From contig DATAKL010000004.1 of assembly GCA_036261625.1 (NCBI GenBank), positions 104,817-168,816 of the forward strand: a DNA stretch of 64,000 nucleotides, read 5' to 3'. Positions 52,559 through 61,555 of this stretch are shown in pieces; within the stretch, counting starts at the first letter, position 1, and each line of letters begins with the position of its first letter. The notes beneath the pieces were generated by a model. That model did no database searches, was not told the DNA's origin, and worked only from the letters and a program-made list of their open reading frames with translations. The position numbers and the translations under genes were made by a program. This DNA is from JAAXKN01 sp036261625 (GTDB lineage: Bacteria > Bacteroidota > Ignavibacteria > Ignavibacteriales > SURF-24).

Positions 52559-54224
52559 TCAAAAGTGTGATGTCGTCCGACTGGTTTGCCCCGGCGACGA
52601 ACCTTTCAACTTCAGTTCTTATCTTCTGCAGTATCTCATCTGCAGATTCGTTTTTTAGTCCCAGGGCCAGTTCTTCCAGTTTTTCATCGGTAAACTCTTC
52701 CATATTCTTATTCATAGCTTCTGTAACGCCGTCCGTAAAGAGAACAAGTATATCGCCCGCCTGAAGCTCAACGGTCTCAGAGATGTAGGGTACCATGGTT
52801 TTCATTACCCCTAGTATCATTCCACCTTTAGTAAGCTTTAGTATTTTACCATCACGTATGAGAAGCGGCGGGTTATGCCCGGCATTAACATAGGTCAGGC
52901 TTCCTGTTTCATCATTCAGCACACCCCAGAAAAACGTAATAAAATTGCCCATGGCCGTATTTTCCGAGATGAGGTCGTTGATCATGTCTGTAGCCTTGTT
53001 TAAGGCAAGCCCCTCCAGGCGGCATATCGATTTTAAGAAAGCCTGCAGATTGGCCATTAAAAGGGCCGCCGGCACGCCTTTACCCGAAACGTCGCCTATT
53101 GCAATAAGGCATTCCTCTTCTGAGAGCTTAATGACGTCGTAGTAATCGCCTCCCACCTGTTTTGATGAAACATTTAAGGCAGAAACCTCAAAGCTCTTCA
53201 GGCGCGGGATCTTCTGCGGGAAAAGGTTTTTCTGTATGTCGCGCGCAATTTCAAGATCCTCTTCCATCCTCTGCTTTTCCAGGGCCTCCTTGAAAAGCTT
53301 CGCGTTTTCAATTGAGATAATGGCGAGGCTTCCTGTTGCATAGATAAATTCTATGTCCGACTCCTTGAAGTCCTCACGGTTAAACCGTTTGCCCAGGAGA
53401 ATTACCCCCTTGGTCTCCCCGTGTATCTGCATCGGTATGATGAGTTCAACGCCCAAAGAGGCAAGCGCCGAAAGCTCCTCGGTAAAATCTGCACGTCTTA
53501 AAGGAGTTACAATATCGGCCAAATTGCAGAGTTTAAGTGTCTCGAGAAGTTTCTTTGGGAACTTGGCCTCCAGGACCTGAAGCCCTTCGGCCCCGCATAA
53601 GACCACAGCATAGCTCGAGACCAGAAGCTGTCCGATGACAGAATAAACCAGCAGCTTTCCTACTCTCGAGGGGTCGAGTATGCCGCTGAACTCCTTGCTT
53701 ATTTCAAAAAGGGAGGAGAGCATGCTGACCTTGGAATCCAGTCTGCGGTTTAAGTCCTTTAACTTTTCAACAAAAGTTGAATTTTCAATTGCCGTGGCGG
53801 CAATGTTAACCAGGGTGCCCACGAATTCCCTGTCCTCGGGTAAATACTCCGTTTTATTAAGGCGTTCCCCCAGAAAAAGGGCCCCGCGGATCCCCTGCGA
53901 GCATACAATATTCTGTGAGTATGCAATGCGGTGCTTCCGGCAGAATTCCTCAAGACCGGAAGACTGAAAGCTCCCGCCAAAGAGCTCCACTTCGGGGAAT
54001 TCATCGGCTGCAGACTGCGAAAAACCCTTGAAAGCCTTTACTTTAAGGATATTCTTGTCATCTACAAGAGCAACAAGTCCCTTCGTGGTATGGAATTTCC
54101 CGAAGCACGTTAAAAGCAGATTGCTTAAGATAAATTTCAGGTCCAGACTGGAATTAATAAAATTGCTGAAATCCACCAAAGCAGAAAGATTTCTCTTTGC
54201 TCCATCTATGTCATAACTGTTCAT
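52539..54224 (-). CDS. cytosolic GAF-GAF-SpoIIE phosphatase
   Basis: This 561-residue soluble protein has two GAF-like domains (about 10-150 and 170-310) and a C-terminal SpoIIE/PP2C domain with KQVGGDYYDVIKL, IGDVSGKGVPAALLMANLQ, FTDGVTEAMNK and QSDDITLLTV, which supply the metal-binding aspartates. No TM segment is present, so its ligand must be cytosolic. It lies 11 bp after the RsbW-like gene and is likely one of three input phosphatases of the partner switch. Confidence 0.9.
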   Translation of the reverse strand: MNSYDIDGAKRNLSALVDFSNFINSSLDLKFILSNLLLTCFGKFHTTKGLVALVDDKNILKVKAFKGFSQSAADEFPEVELFGGSFQSSGLEEFCRKHRIAYSQNIVCSQGIRGALFLGERLNKTEYLPEDREFVGTLVNIAATAIENSTFVEKLKDLNRRLDSKVSMLSSLFEISKEFSGILDPSRVGKLLVYSVIGQLLVSSYAVVLCGAEGLQVLEAKFPKKLLETLKLCNLADIVTPLRRADFTEELSALASLGVELIIPMQIHGETKGVILLGKRFNREDFKESDIEFIYATGSLAIISIENAKLFKEALEKQRMEEDLEIARDIQKNLFPQKIPRLKSFEVSALNVSSKQVGGDYYDVIKLSEEECLIAIGDVSGKGVPAALLMANLQAFLKSICRLEGLALNKATDMINDLISENTAMGNFITFFWGVLNDETGSLTYVNAGHNPPLLIRDGKILKLTKGGMILGVMKTMVPYISETVELQAGDILVLFTDGVTEAMNKNMEEFTDEKLEELALGLKNESADEILQKIRTEVERFVAGANQSDDITLLTVKVKQ

Positions 54225-54235
54225 TGCATGCTTTC

Positions 54236-54667
54236 TTAAAAGTATTTAATAAGGACGACCTGGTTTTTTGTGCCCTGGACGGAACTGAAATTAACCTCAT
54301 CCATCAGCTTACGCATAAGATAGATTCCCAGGCCTCCTATTTTATGCTGGCGGTAATATTTCTTAACGTCCGGTTCAGGCACAAGCGCGGGGTCGAAGTT
54401 TGTGCCGTGATCGGTAATGGAGACGGCCATTTTGTTGTGGTTGACACTGATATTGACAATAATATCACCCTCGGGGGAGTACTTATAGGCATGCTTTATA
54501 ACATTTGTGCAGGCCTCATCTACTGCCAGGGCAATCTTGTCTACAGTCTCTTCAGTAAAACCGCACTTTCTGGCCGCAGACTTCGTGAAGTCTCTTATCA
54601 GGGCCAGGTTATCGGTAGTACTTTTGACAACCAGCTCTTTTTCGAAAATTTGATTTGCAGTTTTCAA
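54236..54667 (-). CDS. RsbW-like serine kinase / anti-sigma factor
   Basis: This 143-residue GHKL ATPase has the motifs of SpoIIAB/RsbW kinases: AVDEACTNVIKHAY (N box), ITDHGTNFDP (G1) and KIGGLGIYLMRKL (G2). It should phosphorylate the STAS antagonist and bind an unidentified target. The start codon is TTG (54665-54667), since no ATG lies before residue 80 or so. AAGAG lies 6 nt upstream. It is 2 nt downstream of the STAS gene, a typical coupled rsbV-rsbW order. Confidence 0.9.
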   Translation of the reverse strand: MKTANQIFEKELVVKSTTDNLALIRDFTKSAARKCGFTEETVDKIALAVDEACTNVIKHAYKYSPEGDIIVNISVNHNKMAVSITDHGTNFDPALVPEPDVKKYYRQHKIGGLGIYLMRKLMDEVNFSSVQGTKNQVVLIKYF

Positions 54668-54669
54668 TA

Positions 54670-55023
54670 TTAACTCTTCTCGTTGAACTTTTGAACAGCT
54701 TCTTTTTCATCTTTATAGAACTCGTAAAGCAAAGGGAAACCCAACAGATCGAAGATGTTGTAAATTTTCGGACTCATGTTGGAAAATTTAATGTCTCCTT
54801 CGTTTTCCCTCATTGTCTCCACATACGCCATAAAGACGCCCAGGCCGGCACTGCTGATGTAAGCAAGGTCTTCAAAGTTCACGACAACCTTGAATTTTTT
54901 ATCATCTATCAGTTTTGTAAAAACATCCTCCAGTTCAGGGGCTGTGTGTGCATCGAGATAGCCATGCAAATTAACGACATTCACATGACTGTTTTCGCGC
55001 GTCTCCACATTAAAATCTACCAT
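54670..55023 (-). CDS. STAS domain anti-sigma factor antagonist
   Basis: This 117-residue RsbV/SpoIIAA-like protein has VVVNFEDLAYISSAGLGVFM, including the phosphorylatable Ser of the SSAG motif. In its unphosphorylated form it should bind the kinase encoded 2 nt downstream. The order is phosphatase, STAS, kinase, phosphatase, which is a compact partner-switching module. Confidence 0.92.
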   Translation of the reverse strand: MVDFNVETRENSHVNVVNLHGYLDAHTAPELEDVFTKLIDDKKFKVVVNFEDLAYISSAGLGVFMAYVETMRENEGDIKFSNMSPKIYNIFDLLGFPLLYEFYKDEKEAVQKFNEKS

Positions 55024-55042
55024 TCACTCTCTCCCGGTTTAT

Positions 55043-57166
55043 TTAATTTTGTTTTGTCCACTTAAAAATAACTAAAGTTATATCGTCATGCTGAGGTTTT
55101 CCCTGCGAAAAGACCGCAACCTCTTTCATTATCCTTTTTGAAATGAGATCTATGGGAGCCCCGGCATTATCAAGAATGACCTTGTTTAGTCTTTCATAGC
55201 CGAAATCTTCCATCTCAGCGTTCTTCGATTCAGGAATTCCATCGGTATAAAGGAGCAATATATCATTTTCTTTTAATTTTATCTCAGTTTCTTCCAGCGA
55301 ATTTGAAAAATTAGATGAGAAATCGAGCCCCAGGCCCATTCCGCAAGGCTTGACTTCCTCGATAACATCCCGCCTTACAAGAAGCACCGGCGAATGCCCT
55401 GCGCGGGAGAGGAATACCCGCCCGGTCTTTACCTCCAGAACGCCGTAGACTACAGTAACGAAACTCTTCTTATCCAGACTCGAGCGCAGGACCTCATTGG
55501 CCTTAACGAGCACCTCTCTGGGACTCTCGATAAGTCTGGCCAAAGATTCGAAAATCCCCTTAACCTCCGCCATTATGAAAGCCGCCGGTATGCCCTTGCC
55601 TGAAACGTCGGCAATTACAAAGCCCAGGCGGTCACCTCCCAGGCGGAAGAAATCGTAATAGTCGCCACCCACTTCAAAAGCGGGCACAAAGAGGGCCGAT
55701 ACCTGCATGTTTTCAACTTCAGGGGTCTTGTCGGGCAGTATCTTGTACTGGATTTCACGCGCCACGTCGAGCTCTTTTTCCATTCTTTCCTTTTCCAGAC
55801 TCTCGGCCAAAAGCTTTGCCTGTTCAATTGCAACAGCGGCATAATCTGCAAATGCCCCTATAGACTTCTGATCGTCGTCATCAAAGGGGTCCTCGCTTTT
55901 CCGGGCTGCAATCAGGTATCCGTTTATCTCATCGTGCACCTTCAAGGGGGATACGGCCAGTATCCGGAAATCCGTCGAAAGCGCTTCGCCCGAAGCCGTC
56001 TCACCCTGCAGCGGCGATAAACCGGAGGGCTTCAGCTTATCCAGCGAAACTGTTTTTACACTGGTTATATTCTTAAGACCATACTTTTTGCTTAAGGTGG
56101 ATGTAATTTTGTCGGCCTCAATATAGCCGATATTCTTAACCGCGTTCAGGTTAAGCTCCCCGTTTTCACCCGAGACCAGCCAGGCAGAGTCGCTGTTGCA
56201 GACTTTCATTGTAATATCTGTTACTGTCTCGGCAAGCTCCTTAAAGTCGAAGACCTGCGTCATAAGGCGGCTTAAATCCATAAGAGATGAAACCTCCTGC
56301 GCCTTGCGGTCGAATGCCTCAGCCGTTGGCATATGAAATAATGTGGTAAAGAAAACCACGCTGAAATATATGCAGCCGTAAGACATCATAAGGACAAGAA
56401 ATTCATGCAGCGCGGGTGAAAACTGTGTGAGAGCCTGTGTTACGAAAAGATTTCCTGAATTGCTCAGCCCAATGTTAATGCCGAACAAGATGGACATTAC
56501 AACGGAAATTATCAGCAGGTACATCTTTTCCTTTTTGGTCAGAAATGCAATCCAGCTTGTCCTGATTGAATTGAGCGTAATTAAAAGGAGCGAGACAATA
56601 AAAAGAGCGGTCTTAAAATCCGATAATTCAACGTGCAGAAAAGATATTGTGCCGGCCAGGCTTGCTGCAATAAAAAAACCTGTCATTGTGTTAAAGTAGA
56701 AAGACGGGTTCCTTTTCTGCTTGAGGAAAAACAGCGTTCTGAAGACAGAAAAATTGTAGGCCATTGCAACAATAAAGAGGAACGAAAGGAAAATTGCAGC
56801 CAAGGAATACAAAAAGTTGCCGTTATTGCCCGCCCGGCCGAAGATATCGTTAAAAACAGGAGAGATAACAGACAGAATAAAAAATATCAGCGCATTCAGA
56901 ATGCCTGCATTCAGTATTATTGATAACGGGGAGTGTTTCTTCTCCTGAATAAAATCCAGAACATAAAGTGTTATAAAATAGAATGCCAGAAGAAGGAGCA
57001 CTTCGCTCAAAGAGACAAAAAGCGGATTAAAGCTTAGATTATCCGGAAAGACTAGACGGAACAGGAACAAAATGACCGAGAAGGTCATTGCGTTCTGAAG
57101 CTTTCTGGTACTGCTCCATCCGAACAGCTTTTTTACAAGTACGTTATCTGCTATTTTATTTTGCAT
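55043..57166 (-). CDS. polytopic membrane SpoIIE-type phosphatase with GAF domain
   Basis: This 707-residue protein has six to eight TM helices in residues 20-280, then a GAF-like domain (about 290-450) and a C-terminal SpoIIE phosphatase: FEVGGDYYDFFRL, VIADVSGKGIPAAFIMAE, LYTDGIPESKN and QHDDITLVIF. It is 15 bp downstream of an unknown gene and 19 bp upstream of the STAS gene, so it is part of the same transcript. Its membrane part probably senses an envelope or small-molecule signal. Confidence 0.9.
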   Translation of the reverse strand: MQNKIADNVLVKKLFGWSSTRKLQNAMTFSVILFLFRLVFPDNLSFNPLFVSLSEVLLLLAFYFITLYVLDFIQEKKHSPLSIILNAGILNALIFFILSVISPVFNDIFGRAGNNGNFLYSLAAIFLSFLFIVAMAYNFSVFRTLFFLKQKRNPSFYFNTMTGFFIAASLAGTISFLHVELSDFKTALFIVSLLLITLNSIRTSWIAFLTKKEKMYLLIISVVMSILFGINIGLSNSGNLFVTQALTQFSPALHEFLVLMMSYGCIYFSVVFFTTLFHMPTAEAFDRKAQEVSSLMDLSRLMTQVFDFKELAETVTDITMKVCNSDSAWLVSGENGELNLNAVKNIGYIEADKITSTLSKKYGLKNITSVKTVSLDKLKPSGLSPLQGETASGEALSTDFRILAVSPLKVHDEINGYLIAARKSEDPFDDDDQKSIGAFADYAAVAIEQAKLLAESLEKERMEKELDVAREIQYKILPDKTPEVENMQVSALFVPAFEVGGDYYDFFRLGGDRLGFVIADVSGKGIPAAFIMAEVKGIFESLARLIESPREVLVKANEVLRSSLDKKSFVTVVYGVLEVKTGRVFLSRAGHSPVLLVRRDVIEEVKPCGMGLGLDFSSNFSNSLEETEIKLKENDILLLYTDGIPESKNAEMEDFGYERLNKVILDNAGAPIDLISKRIMKEVAVFSQGKPQHDDITLVIFKWTKQN

Positions 57167-57181
57167 TTATTTCCAGTCTCT

Positions 57182-58495
57182 TTATTTACCGTTTTTTTGT
57201 TTATTTATTTTCTTCAGGTTTTTAAGTTCTTCCCTGACCTTTTTCATGCTTTCCCTGAGCTCCCGGCGCTTAAGACTGTCGAGTCCCCCCCGGTGCATAT
57301 AGACAAGTGAATCGGTCTGCCGGCGGAGTCTTTTAATCTTATCCTCATTAAATCCGCTTTTTCTCAGGTTTTCCTGAATAATGGAATCCACGTCAGGCAG
57401 ATCGATATTAAGCTCAAAATAATCTGAAGATTCCTCCTTATCCACCGGCGGAGTCTCCGGCGCCTGAGGAGCCTTATGCTTGCCGGTGTAGGGTACAGCA
57501 GGAGGCCTCATCCTGATTCCGAAATTCTTCAGCTCTTTTGCGGCCGTTTCAATCTGTTTTGCAATCTCTTCCATATCCGGAATTTCAGCGGTTTCGGGAG
57601 ATACCTCAGGCACACGGATACGGAAACGCGTTGAATCCAAATAGAAAGAAAATCCCATGTCTTTATGTTTGCCCGAATTTTTCTTTATCTGCGCCGCATA
57701 GTCTTTTTCAAACTTCATCTGCAGCTTAACGTCTTTATCTGCTTTTTGGGCATCAAGCTTCAACTGCTCCGAATTCTTTCTAAACTGCTCCATGTCGAAT
57801 TTATAGTCGTGCTGGAAGATGGAGTCGCTTGTAACAAAGATATAACGGTTGACGTCGGCTTCCTTAACCTCGGAGACCATCTTAGGCAGATCGGGATTGT
57901 CTGCAAACTGTGCTGAAGGGGGCAGAATCTCTTTGAATTTTGCCTTATTGGCCTTTGAGGCAAATAAGAACAGGTCGGCCAGGAGGGCCTTGTTCAAATT
58001 CCAGAGGTTTTCATTGATTGCAACCGTATTGTTATCATTGACAAGTATCTGCGATTTGATCTTTTCGCCGTAGGAGCCCAGAATGGAATCCATCTGACGG
58101 CGCTGAAATTCATTCAGGTTAAGGCGGCTGCTGAATGCCTCCAGGTTGTTCGTTTTCTGAACACCCGAAACGTCGCGGAATTCCACGTACTGCCTGCCCA
58201 GAGTATCCACTCCAAGCTGCAGATACTGCCGGTTCTGCCGGTCGAGCGGAAGTTCATGATAGAAGGCAAAATTAAATATGTCCTCATTTGTAACTTCTTT
58301 ACCCAGGAAAAGGGGCTGCAGGCTTTTGGTGTAAAAGCTTAAGAGGTTCCCTTTCTGCGCTTCAACAATATTTTCCAGTTTATTTGTCTTAAAATAGAAT
58401 GTAAGAGCAATAGTAAGCCCCACAAGTCCCACGAGGGACATGGTTTTCCTGGAAAAAAGTATTCCTCTTAGATTATATTTGCTTTGTTTAACCAT
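57182..58495 (-). CDS. hypothetical single-pass membrane protein next to ECF sigma factor
   Basis: This 437-residue protein has a short basic N-terminus (about 17 residues), one TM helix (about 18-35), a large outer part with charged helices, a Pro-rich linker (about 335-355) and a basic coiled-coil C-terminus (REELKNLKKINKQ). No family is recognised. It sits between the ECF sigma gene (99 bp upstream) and a SpoIIE phosphatase (15 bp downstream). The cytosolic part is too short for a classical anti-sigma domain. A role as sensor or scaffold is a guess. Confidence 0.65.
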   Translation of the reverse strand: MVKQSKYNLRGILFSRKTMSLVGLVGLTIALTFYFKTNKLENIVEAQKGNLLSFYTKSLQPLFLGKEVTNEDIFNFAFYHELPLDRQNRQYLQLGVDTLGRQYVEFRDVSGVQKTNNLEAFSSRLNLNEFQRRQMDSILGSYGEKIKSQILVNDNNTVAINENLWNLNKALLADLFLFASKANKAKFKEILPPSAQFADNPDLPKMVSEVKEADVNRYIFVTSDSIFQHDYKFDMEQFRKNSEQLKLDAQKADKDVKLQMKFEKDYAAQIKKNSGKHKDMGFSFYLDSTRFRIRVPEVSPETAEIPDMEEIAKQIETAAKELKNFGIRMRPPAVPYTGKHKAPQAPETPPVDKEESSDYFELNIDLPDVDSIIQENLRKSGFNEDKIKRLRRQTDSLVYMHRGGLDSLKRRELRESMKKVREELKNLKKINKQKNGK

Positions 58496-58594
58496 AAGTC
58501 AGCTTTCAAAAATGGAAGAATAACAAGGGAACTCTTTTCAGAATAAAGAAAGATAAAATAGAACAGAGGAAGGGAAAACAGTAAAAAACGGCTC

Positions 58595-59194
58595 TTAAAT
58601 CATCAGGTCACGTTCAAAAGGCTGCAGCAGATATTTTAAGCTTTCTCTTGCTCTAAAGATTCTGGACTTAATGGTTCCCACTTCGCATCCCAAAGAATCG
58701 GCAATTTCCTTATAGCTCTGGCCGTCAATTTCTCTCATGAGTAAAGGCACTCTCAGCTTTTCCGGGAGCTTTTGAATGGCCTGCTGTACAATTTCTGTGG
58801 TGTCCACGTACTCGGCTTCGTGCCTCATGCCGCCGAGTTCCTCCTCAGAATCCTTAATCGGGACAAAAATGCTGCGGATTTTCTGTTTCCGGAGCTGATC
58901 CTTGCACTTATTTACCGTAATTCTGTAAAGCCATGTGGTAAACTGCGACTCAAAGCGGAAATACTTCAACTTGTTAAAAACAGTAATAAACACGTCCTGC
59001 GAGATATCGTCCACCATCTCACGGTTTCCTACGGTCAGAAAGACAAGGTTCCTAACCTTATCCTTATGCCTTAAGACCAGATGCCTGAAGGAGGATTCAT
59101 CCCCGTCGATAAATCTTTTAATCAGCTCAAAGTCATCCCCTGAAGCTGTTGCTGAAGGGCGGCTAAGGCCGGTTTCATCTTTTGTTAAATCCAT
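58595..59194 (-). CDS. ECF sigma-70 family RNA polymerase sigma factor
   Basis: This 199-residue sigma factor has regions 2 and 4 only. Region 2 includes RHLVLRHKDKVRNL, DDISQDVFITVFNKL and FTTWLYRITVNKCKD; region 4 includes KLPEKLRVPLLMREIDG, SYKEIADSLGCEVGTIKSRI and a final RARESLKYLL helix. It heads the minus-strand series leading into the partner-switching genes. An ECF-type promoter (GGAAC, 17 bp, GTCTAA) lies directly upstream and suggests autoregulation. Confidence 0.93.
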   Translation of the reverse strand: MDLTKDETGLSRPSATASGDDFELIKRFIDGDESSFRHLVLRHKDKVRNLVFLTVGNREMVDDISQDVFITVFNKLKYFRFESQFTTWLYRITVNKCKDQLRKQKIRSIFVPIKDSEEELGGMRHEAEYVDTTEIVQQAIQKLPEKLRVPLLMREIDGQSYKEIADSLGCEVGTIKSRIFRARESLKYLLQPFERDLMI

Positions 59195-59198
59195 TAAT

Positions 59199-59226
59199 TT
59201 AGACGCTATTAAATAGTTATTGTTCC
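59199..59226 (-). promoter_or_regulatory. candidate ECF-type promoter of the sigma gene
   Basis: On the minus strand GGAAC (59222-59226) is followed after 17 bp by GTCTAA (59199-59204), ending 5 bp before the sigma ATG. The transcript would start at or near the start codon. The spacing and motifs fit group ECF promoters, but this is a single site and could be chance. Confidence 0.4.
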
Positions 59227-59398
59227 GTTGAGGCAGAATAACAAAGAAAACAGAAAGCCCGTAAAACTGCTCATCTTTCAGGCTTATAGGAAACCCACAG
59301 CTTAAAACTAAGAAATTTTTGCCGCAGTTGCTATTTATATTCTAAAGCCAAAAATTATCTGAATTATATAAAAATAACAACAAAATCTTTTAATTTGC

Positions 59399-59427
59399 TT
59401 GCAAAAATTGGCCTAATAGAGTAAATT
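59399..59427 (+). promoter_or_regulatory. candidate promoter of the divergent STAS gene
   Basis: TTGCAA (59399-59404), a 17-bp spacer, then TAAATT (59422-59427), about 27 bp before the STAS start. Moderate match to the housekeeping consensus. Confidence 0.35.
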
Positions 59428-59453
59428 TAATCAGTTAATAAATAGGAGCATTA

Positions 59454-59795
59454 ATGAAAATTAAAACCACCGAACAGTACGGCGCAGTTGTAATTGAGCT
59501 TAAGGGTAATGTTATGGGGGGTCCCGAAGCTGCTGAACTGAGCGAAGTTCTGCATAAGCTGGTTGAAGAAAAGAAGCTTCATGTAATTATTGATCTTTCG
59601 GATGTAAAGTTCATGAACAGTTCCGGCCTTGGAATGCTTATAAGCGGTTATACCACAATGAAAAATGCTGGTGGTAATATGGTACTGGCAAATGCTACCG
59701 AAAAGATTTACAGCCTGCTTATGATAACAAAGCTGGTTACTATATTTGAAAACTACGACTCGGTTGAGGAAGCTGTAAAAAGCTACAGCAAGTAG
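59454..59795 (+). CDS. STAS domain anti-sigma factor antagonist (second copy)
   Basis: This 113-residue protein has VIIDLSDVKFMNSSGLGML with the phosphorylation Ser in NSSG. It is transcribed divergently from the sigma factor gene and could compete with, or replace, the STAS protein at 54.7 kb for the same kinase. AGGAG precedes the ATG. A terminator follows at 59841. Confidence 0.92.
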   Translation: MKIKTTEQYGAVVIELKGNVMGGPEAAELSEVLHKLVEEKKLHVIIDLSDVKFMNSSGLGMLISGYTTMKNAGGNMVLANATEKIYSLLMITKLVTIFENYDSVEEAVKSYSK

Positions 59796-59840
59796 TCTTC
59801 AGTTAGAAACCAAATTATAATTTTTGAGTGTTTTGCAGAG

Positions 59841-59869
59841 ACTCCGGATAGCTCATTCGGAGTTTTTTT
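59841..59869 (+). terminator. terminator after second STAS gene
   Basis: ACTCCG (59841-59846) pairs with CGGAGT (59858-59863), with further AT pairs inside, followed by seven T's. Confidence 0.8.
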
Positions 59870-59906
59870 ATGCATATAATTTTAGGAGCGAAAACAGGAG
59901 TTTAAT

Positions 59907-61175
59907 ATGAGTGTGTCAGTTTTAGTCGGCAGCCAGTGGGGTGATGAAGGCAAAGGCAAAGTTGTAGATATATTAAGCGAGAAATATGAAATAGTGGCGA
60001 GATATCAGGGGGGTGCCAATGCGGGACACACCGTGGAAATCGGTGACAGGCAGTTCATTTTACACCTTATCCCCTCCGGAATCTTAAGGGAAGATGTTAT
60101 CTGCGTAATCGGCAACGGCGTTGTAGTCGATCCCCAGGCCCTTTTGGATGAAATAAGTTTCCTCGAAAAAAACAACATCAAGATAGACGGAAGACTTTTT
60201 ATCAGCCATAACGCGCATCTTATTATGCCTTACCATAAGCTTCTGGACTCAATCAGCGAAAGCGGTCAGAATAAAATAGGCACTACGGGCCGCGGCATTG
60301 GTCCCTGCTATATAGATAAATATGCAAGAAAAGGGATCAGGATCGTAGACCTCCTGAATAAGGACATCCTGGAGAAAAAGATCCGCGAAAACCTGGCCGA
60401 GAAGAATACGCTTCTTAAGAAGGTATACGGCCACACGGAGCTCGACGTTGAAGCCATTATTGCCGAATACATGGAATTCGACAAAAGAATCGATAAATAC
60501 GTAAAAGATACCCCCGTATTCTTAAATAACGCCATTGCAGAAGGCAAGTCCGTTCTTTTAGAAGGCGCACAGGGAGCCTTGCTGGACATTGATCACGGCA
60601 CATATCCTTACGTTACATCTTCAAGCCCCACTTCAGGCGGCGCATGCACAGGAACAGGCATTCCGCCTACAAAAATTGATTCTGTAATTGGAATTGTTAA
60701 GGCTTATACTACAAGAGTGGGCTTAGGACCTTTCCCGACAGAGCTCTTAGATGAAGATGGCGAGAAATTAAGGAAAATCGGCGCTGAATTCGGCGCCACC
60801 ACAGGACGCCCGAGGCGCTGCGGCTGGTATGACGCTTTCCTGGTTAAGTATTCCTGCATGATTAACGGCATTGACACGGTTGCAATTACAAAGCTTGACG
60901 TCTTAAGCGACTTCGATGAGATCAAGGTCTGCGTGGGCTATGAGCATGAGGGCAAGATGCTTAAGGCTTTCCCGAATGACGTGGAACAGTTAGACTGCAT
61001 AAAGCCGGTCTATGAGACACTCCCCGGCTGGAAGAGCGACATTTCACAGGCCAAGACCTATAGTGACCTCCCGAAGGCCACAAAGGATTACCTGGAATTT
61101 ATATCGAACTACTGCGGCTTTAAGATCAGTCTCATATCAGTCGGCGCCAAGCGGGCGCAGACGATAGTTCTTTAA
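59907..61175 (+). CDS. purA: adenylosuccinate synthase
   Basis: This 422-residue GTP-dependent enzyme joins IMP and aspartate in the first committed step of AMP synthesis. The P-loop-like N-terminus GSQWGDEGKGK contains catalytic D13, and ANAGHTV has H41, both at their usual positions. Other motifs are LIPSGIL, TTGRGIGPCY, EGAQGALLDIDHGTYPYVT and GATTGRPRRCGWYDA. Length matches the family. It is monocistronic with a strong terminator at 61199. Confidence 0.97.
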   Translation: MSVSVLVGSQWGDEGKGKVVDILSEKYEIVARYQGGANAGHTVEIGDRQFILHLIPSGILREDVICVIGNGVVVDPQALLDEISFLEKNNIKIDGRLFISHNAHLIMPYHKLLDSISESGQNKIGTTGRGIGPCYIDKYARKGIRIVDLLNKDILEKKIRENLAEKNTLLKKVYGHTELDVEAIIAEYMEFDKRIDKYVKDTPVFLNNAIAEGKSVLLEGAQGALLDIDHGTYPYVTSSSPTSGGACTGTGIPPTKIDSVIGIVKAYTTRVGLGPFPTELLDEDGEKLRKIGAEFGATTGRPRRCGWYDAFLVKYSCMINGIDTVAITKLDVLSDFDEIKVCVGYEHEGKMLKAFPNDVEQLDCIKPVYETLPGWKSDISQAKTYSDLPKATKDYLEFISNYCGFKISLISVGAKRAQTIVL

Positions 61176-61198
61176 GCAGAATCCAAATATTATTTCTT

Positions 61199-61227
61199 AA
61201 AAATGCCCCGCACCCCGGGGCATTTTT
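61199..61227. terminator. terminator after purA
   Basis: AAAAATGCCCCG (61199-61210) pairs with CGGGGCATTTTT (61216-61227) around a 5-nt loop. Confidence 0.9.
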
Positions 61228-61245
61228 CATTTCTACAGGGGAAAT

Positions 61246-61410
61246 AATAATGCCAGGGAAAGTAGAGCATATATCATTACGCAGTAACAAAGCCCGACCC
61301 AGGTCGGGCGTAACCTCAGTAGCCCAGGGTTGCAAATCCCCGCAAGGGGATGCAGGAACCCTGGGTTAACGGATCCCCCACCACACCCCTCCGGAGCTCC
61401 TTTAGGAGCG
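61246..61410 (+). repeat. structured repeat copy A
   Basis: Hairpin 1 GCCCGACC/GGTCGGGC (61292-61309). Linker GTAACCTCAGTAGC. Hairpin 2 outer arms CCCAGGGTT (61323-61331) and AACCCTGGG (61357-61365) with inner stem ATCCCC/GGGGAT. Constant TTAACGGATCCCCC. Hairpin 3 GCTCC/GGAGC (61396-61409). Confidence 0.85.
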
Positions 61411-61555
61411 ACACATAAATTAGGAGGAATCTTAAATCAGGAGGTATCATAAATCAGGATCGGACAATGAATTGTGCCCCCTTTCACATCCCGATATCCA
61501 CAACAGGATTAAATTTATGCGTATCCAGACAAAATTATTACAAAGAGGGGTTAAT

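Noticed and set aside
57182..58495. Classical anti-sigma factor for the ECF sigma
   Set aside because: The cytosolic part before the TM helix is only about 17 residues and no zinc-binding or ASD motif is present.
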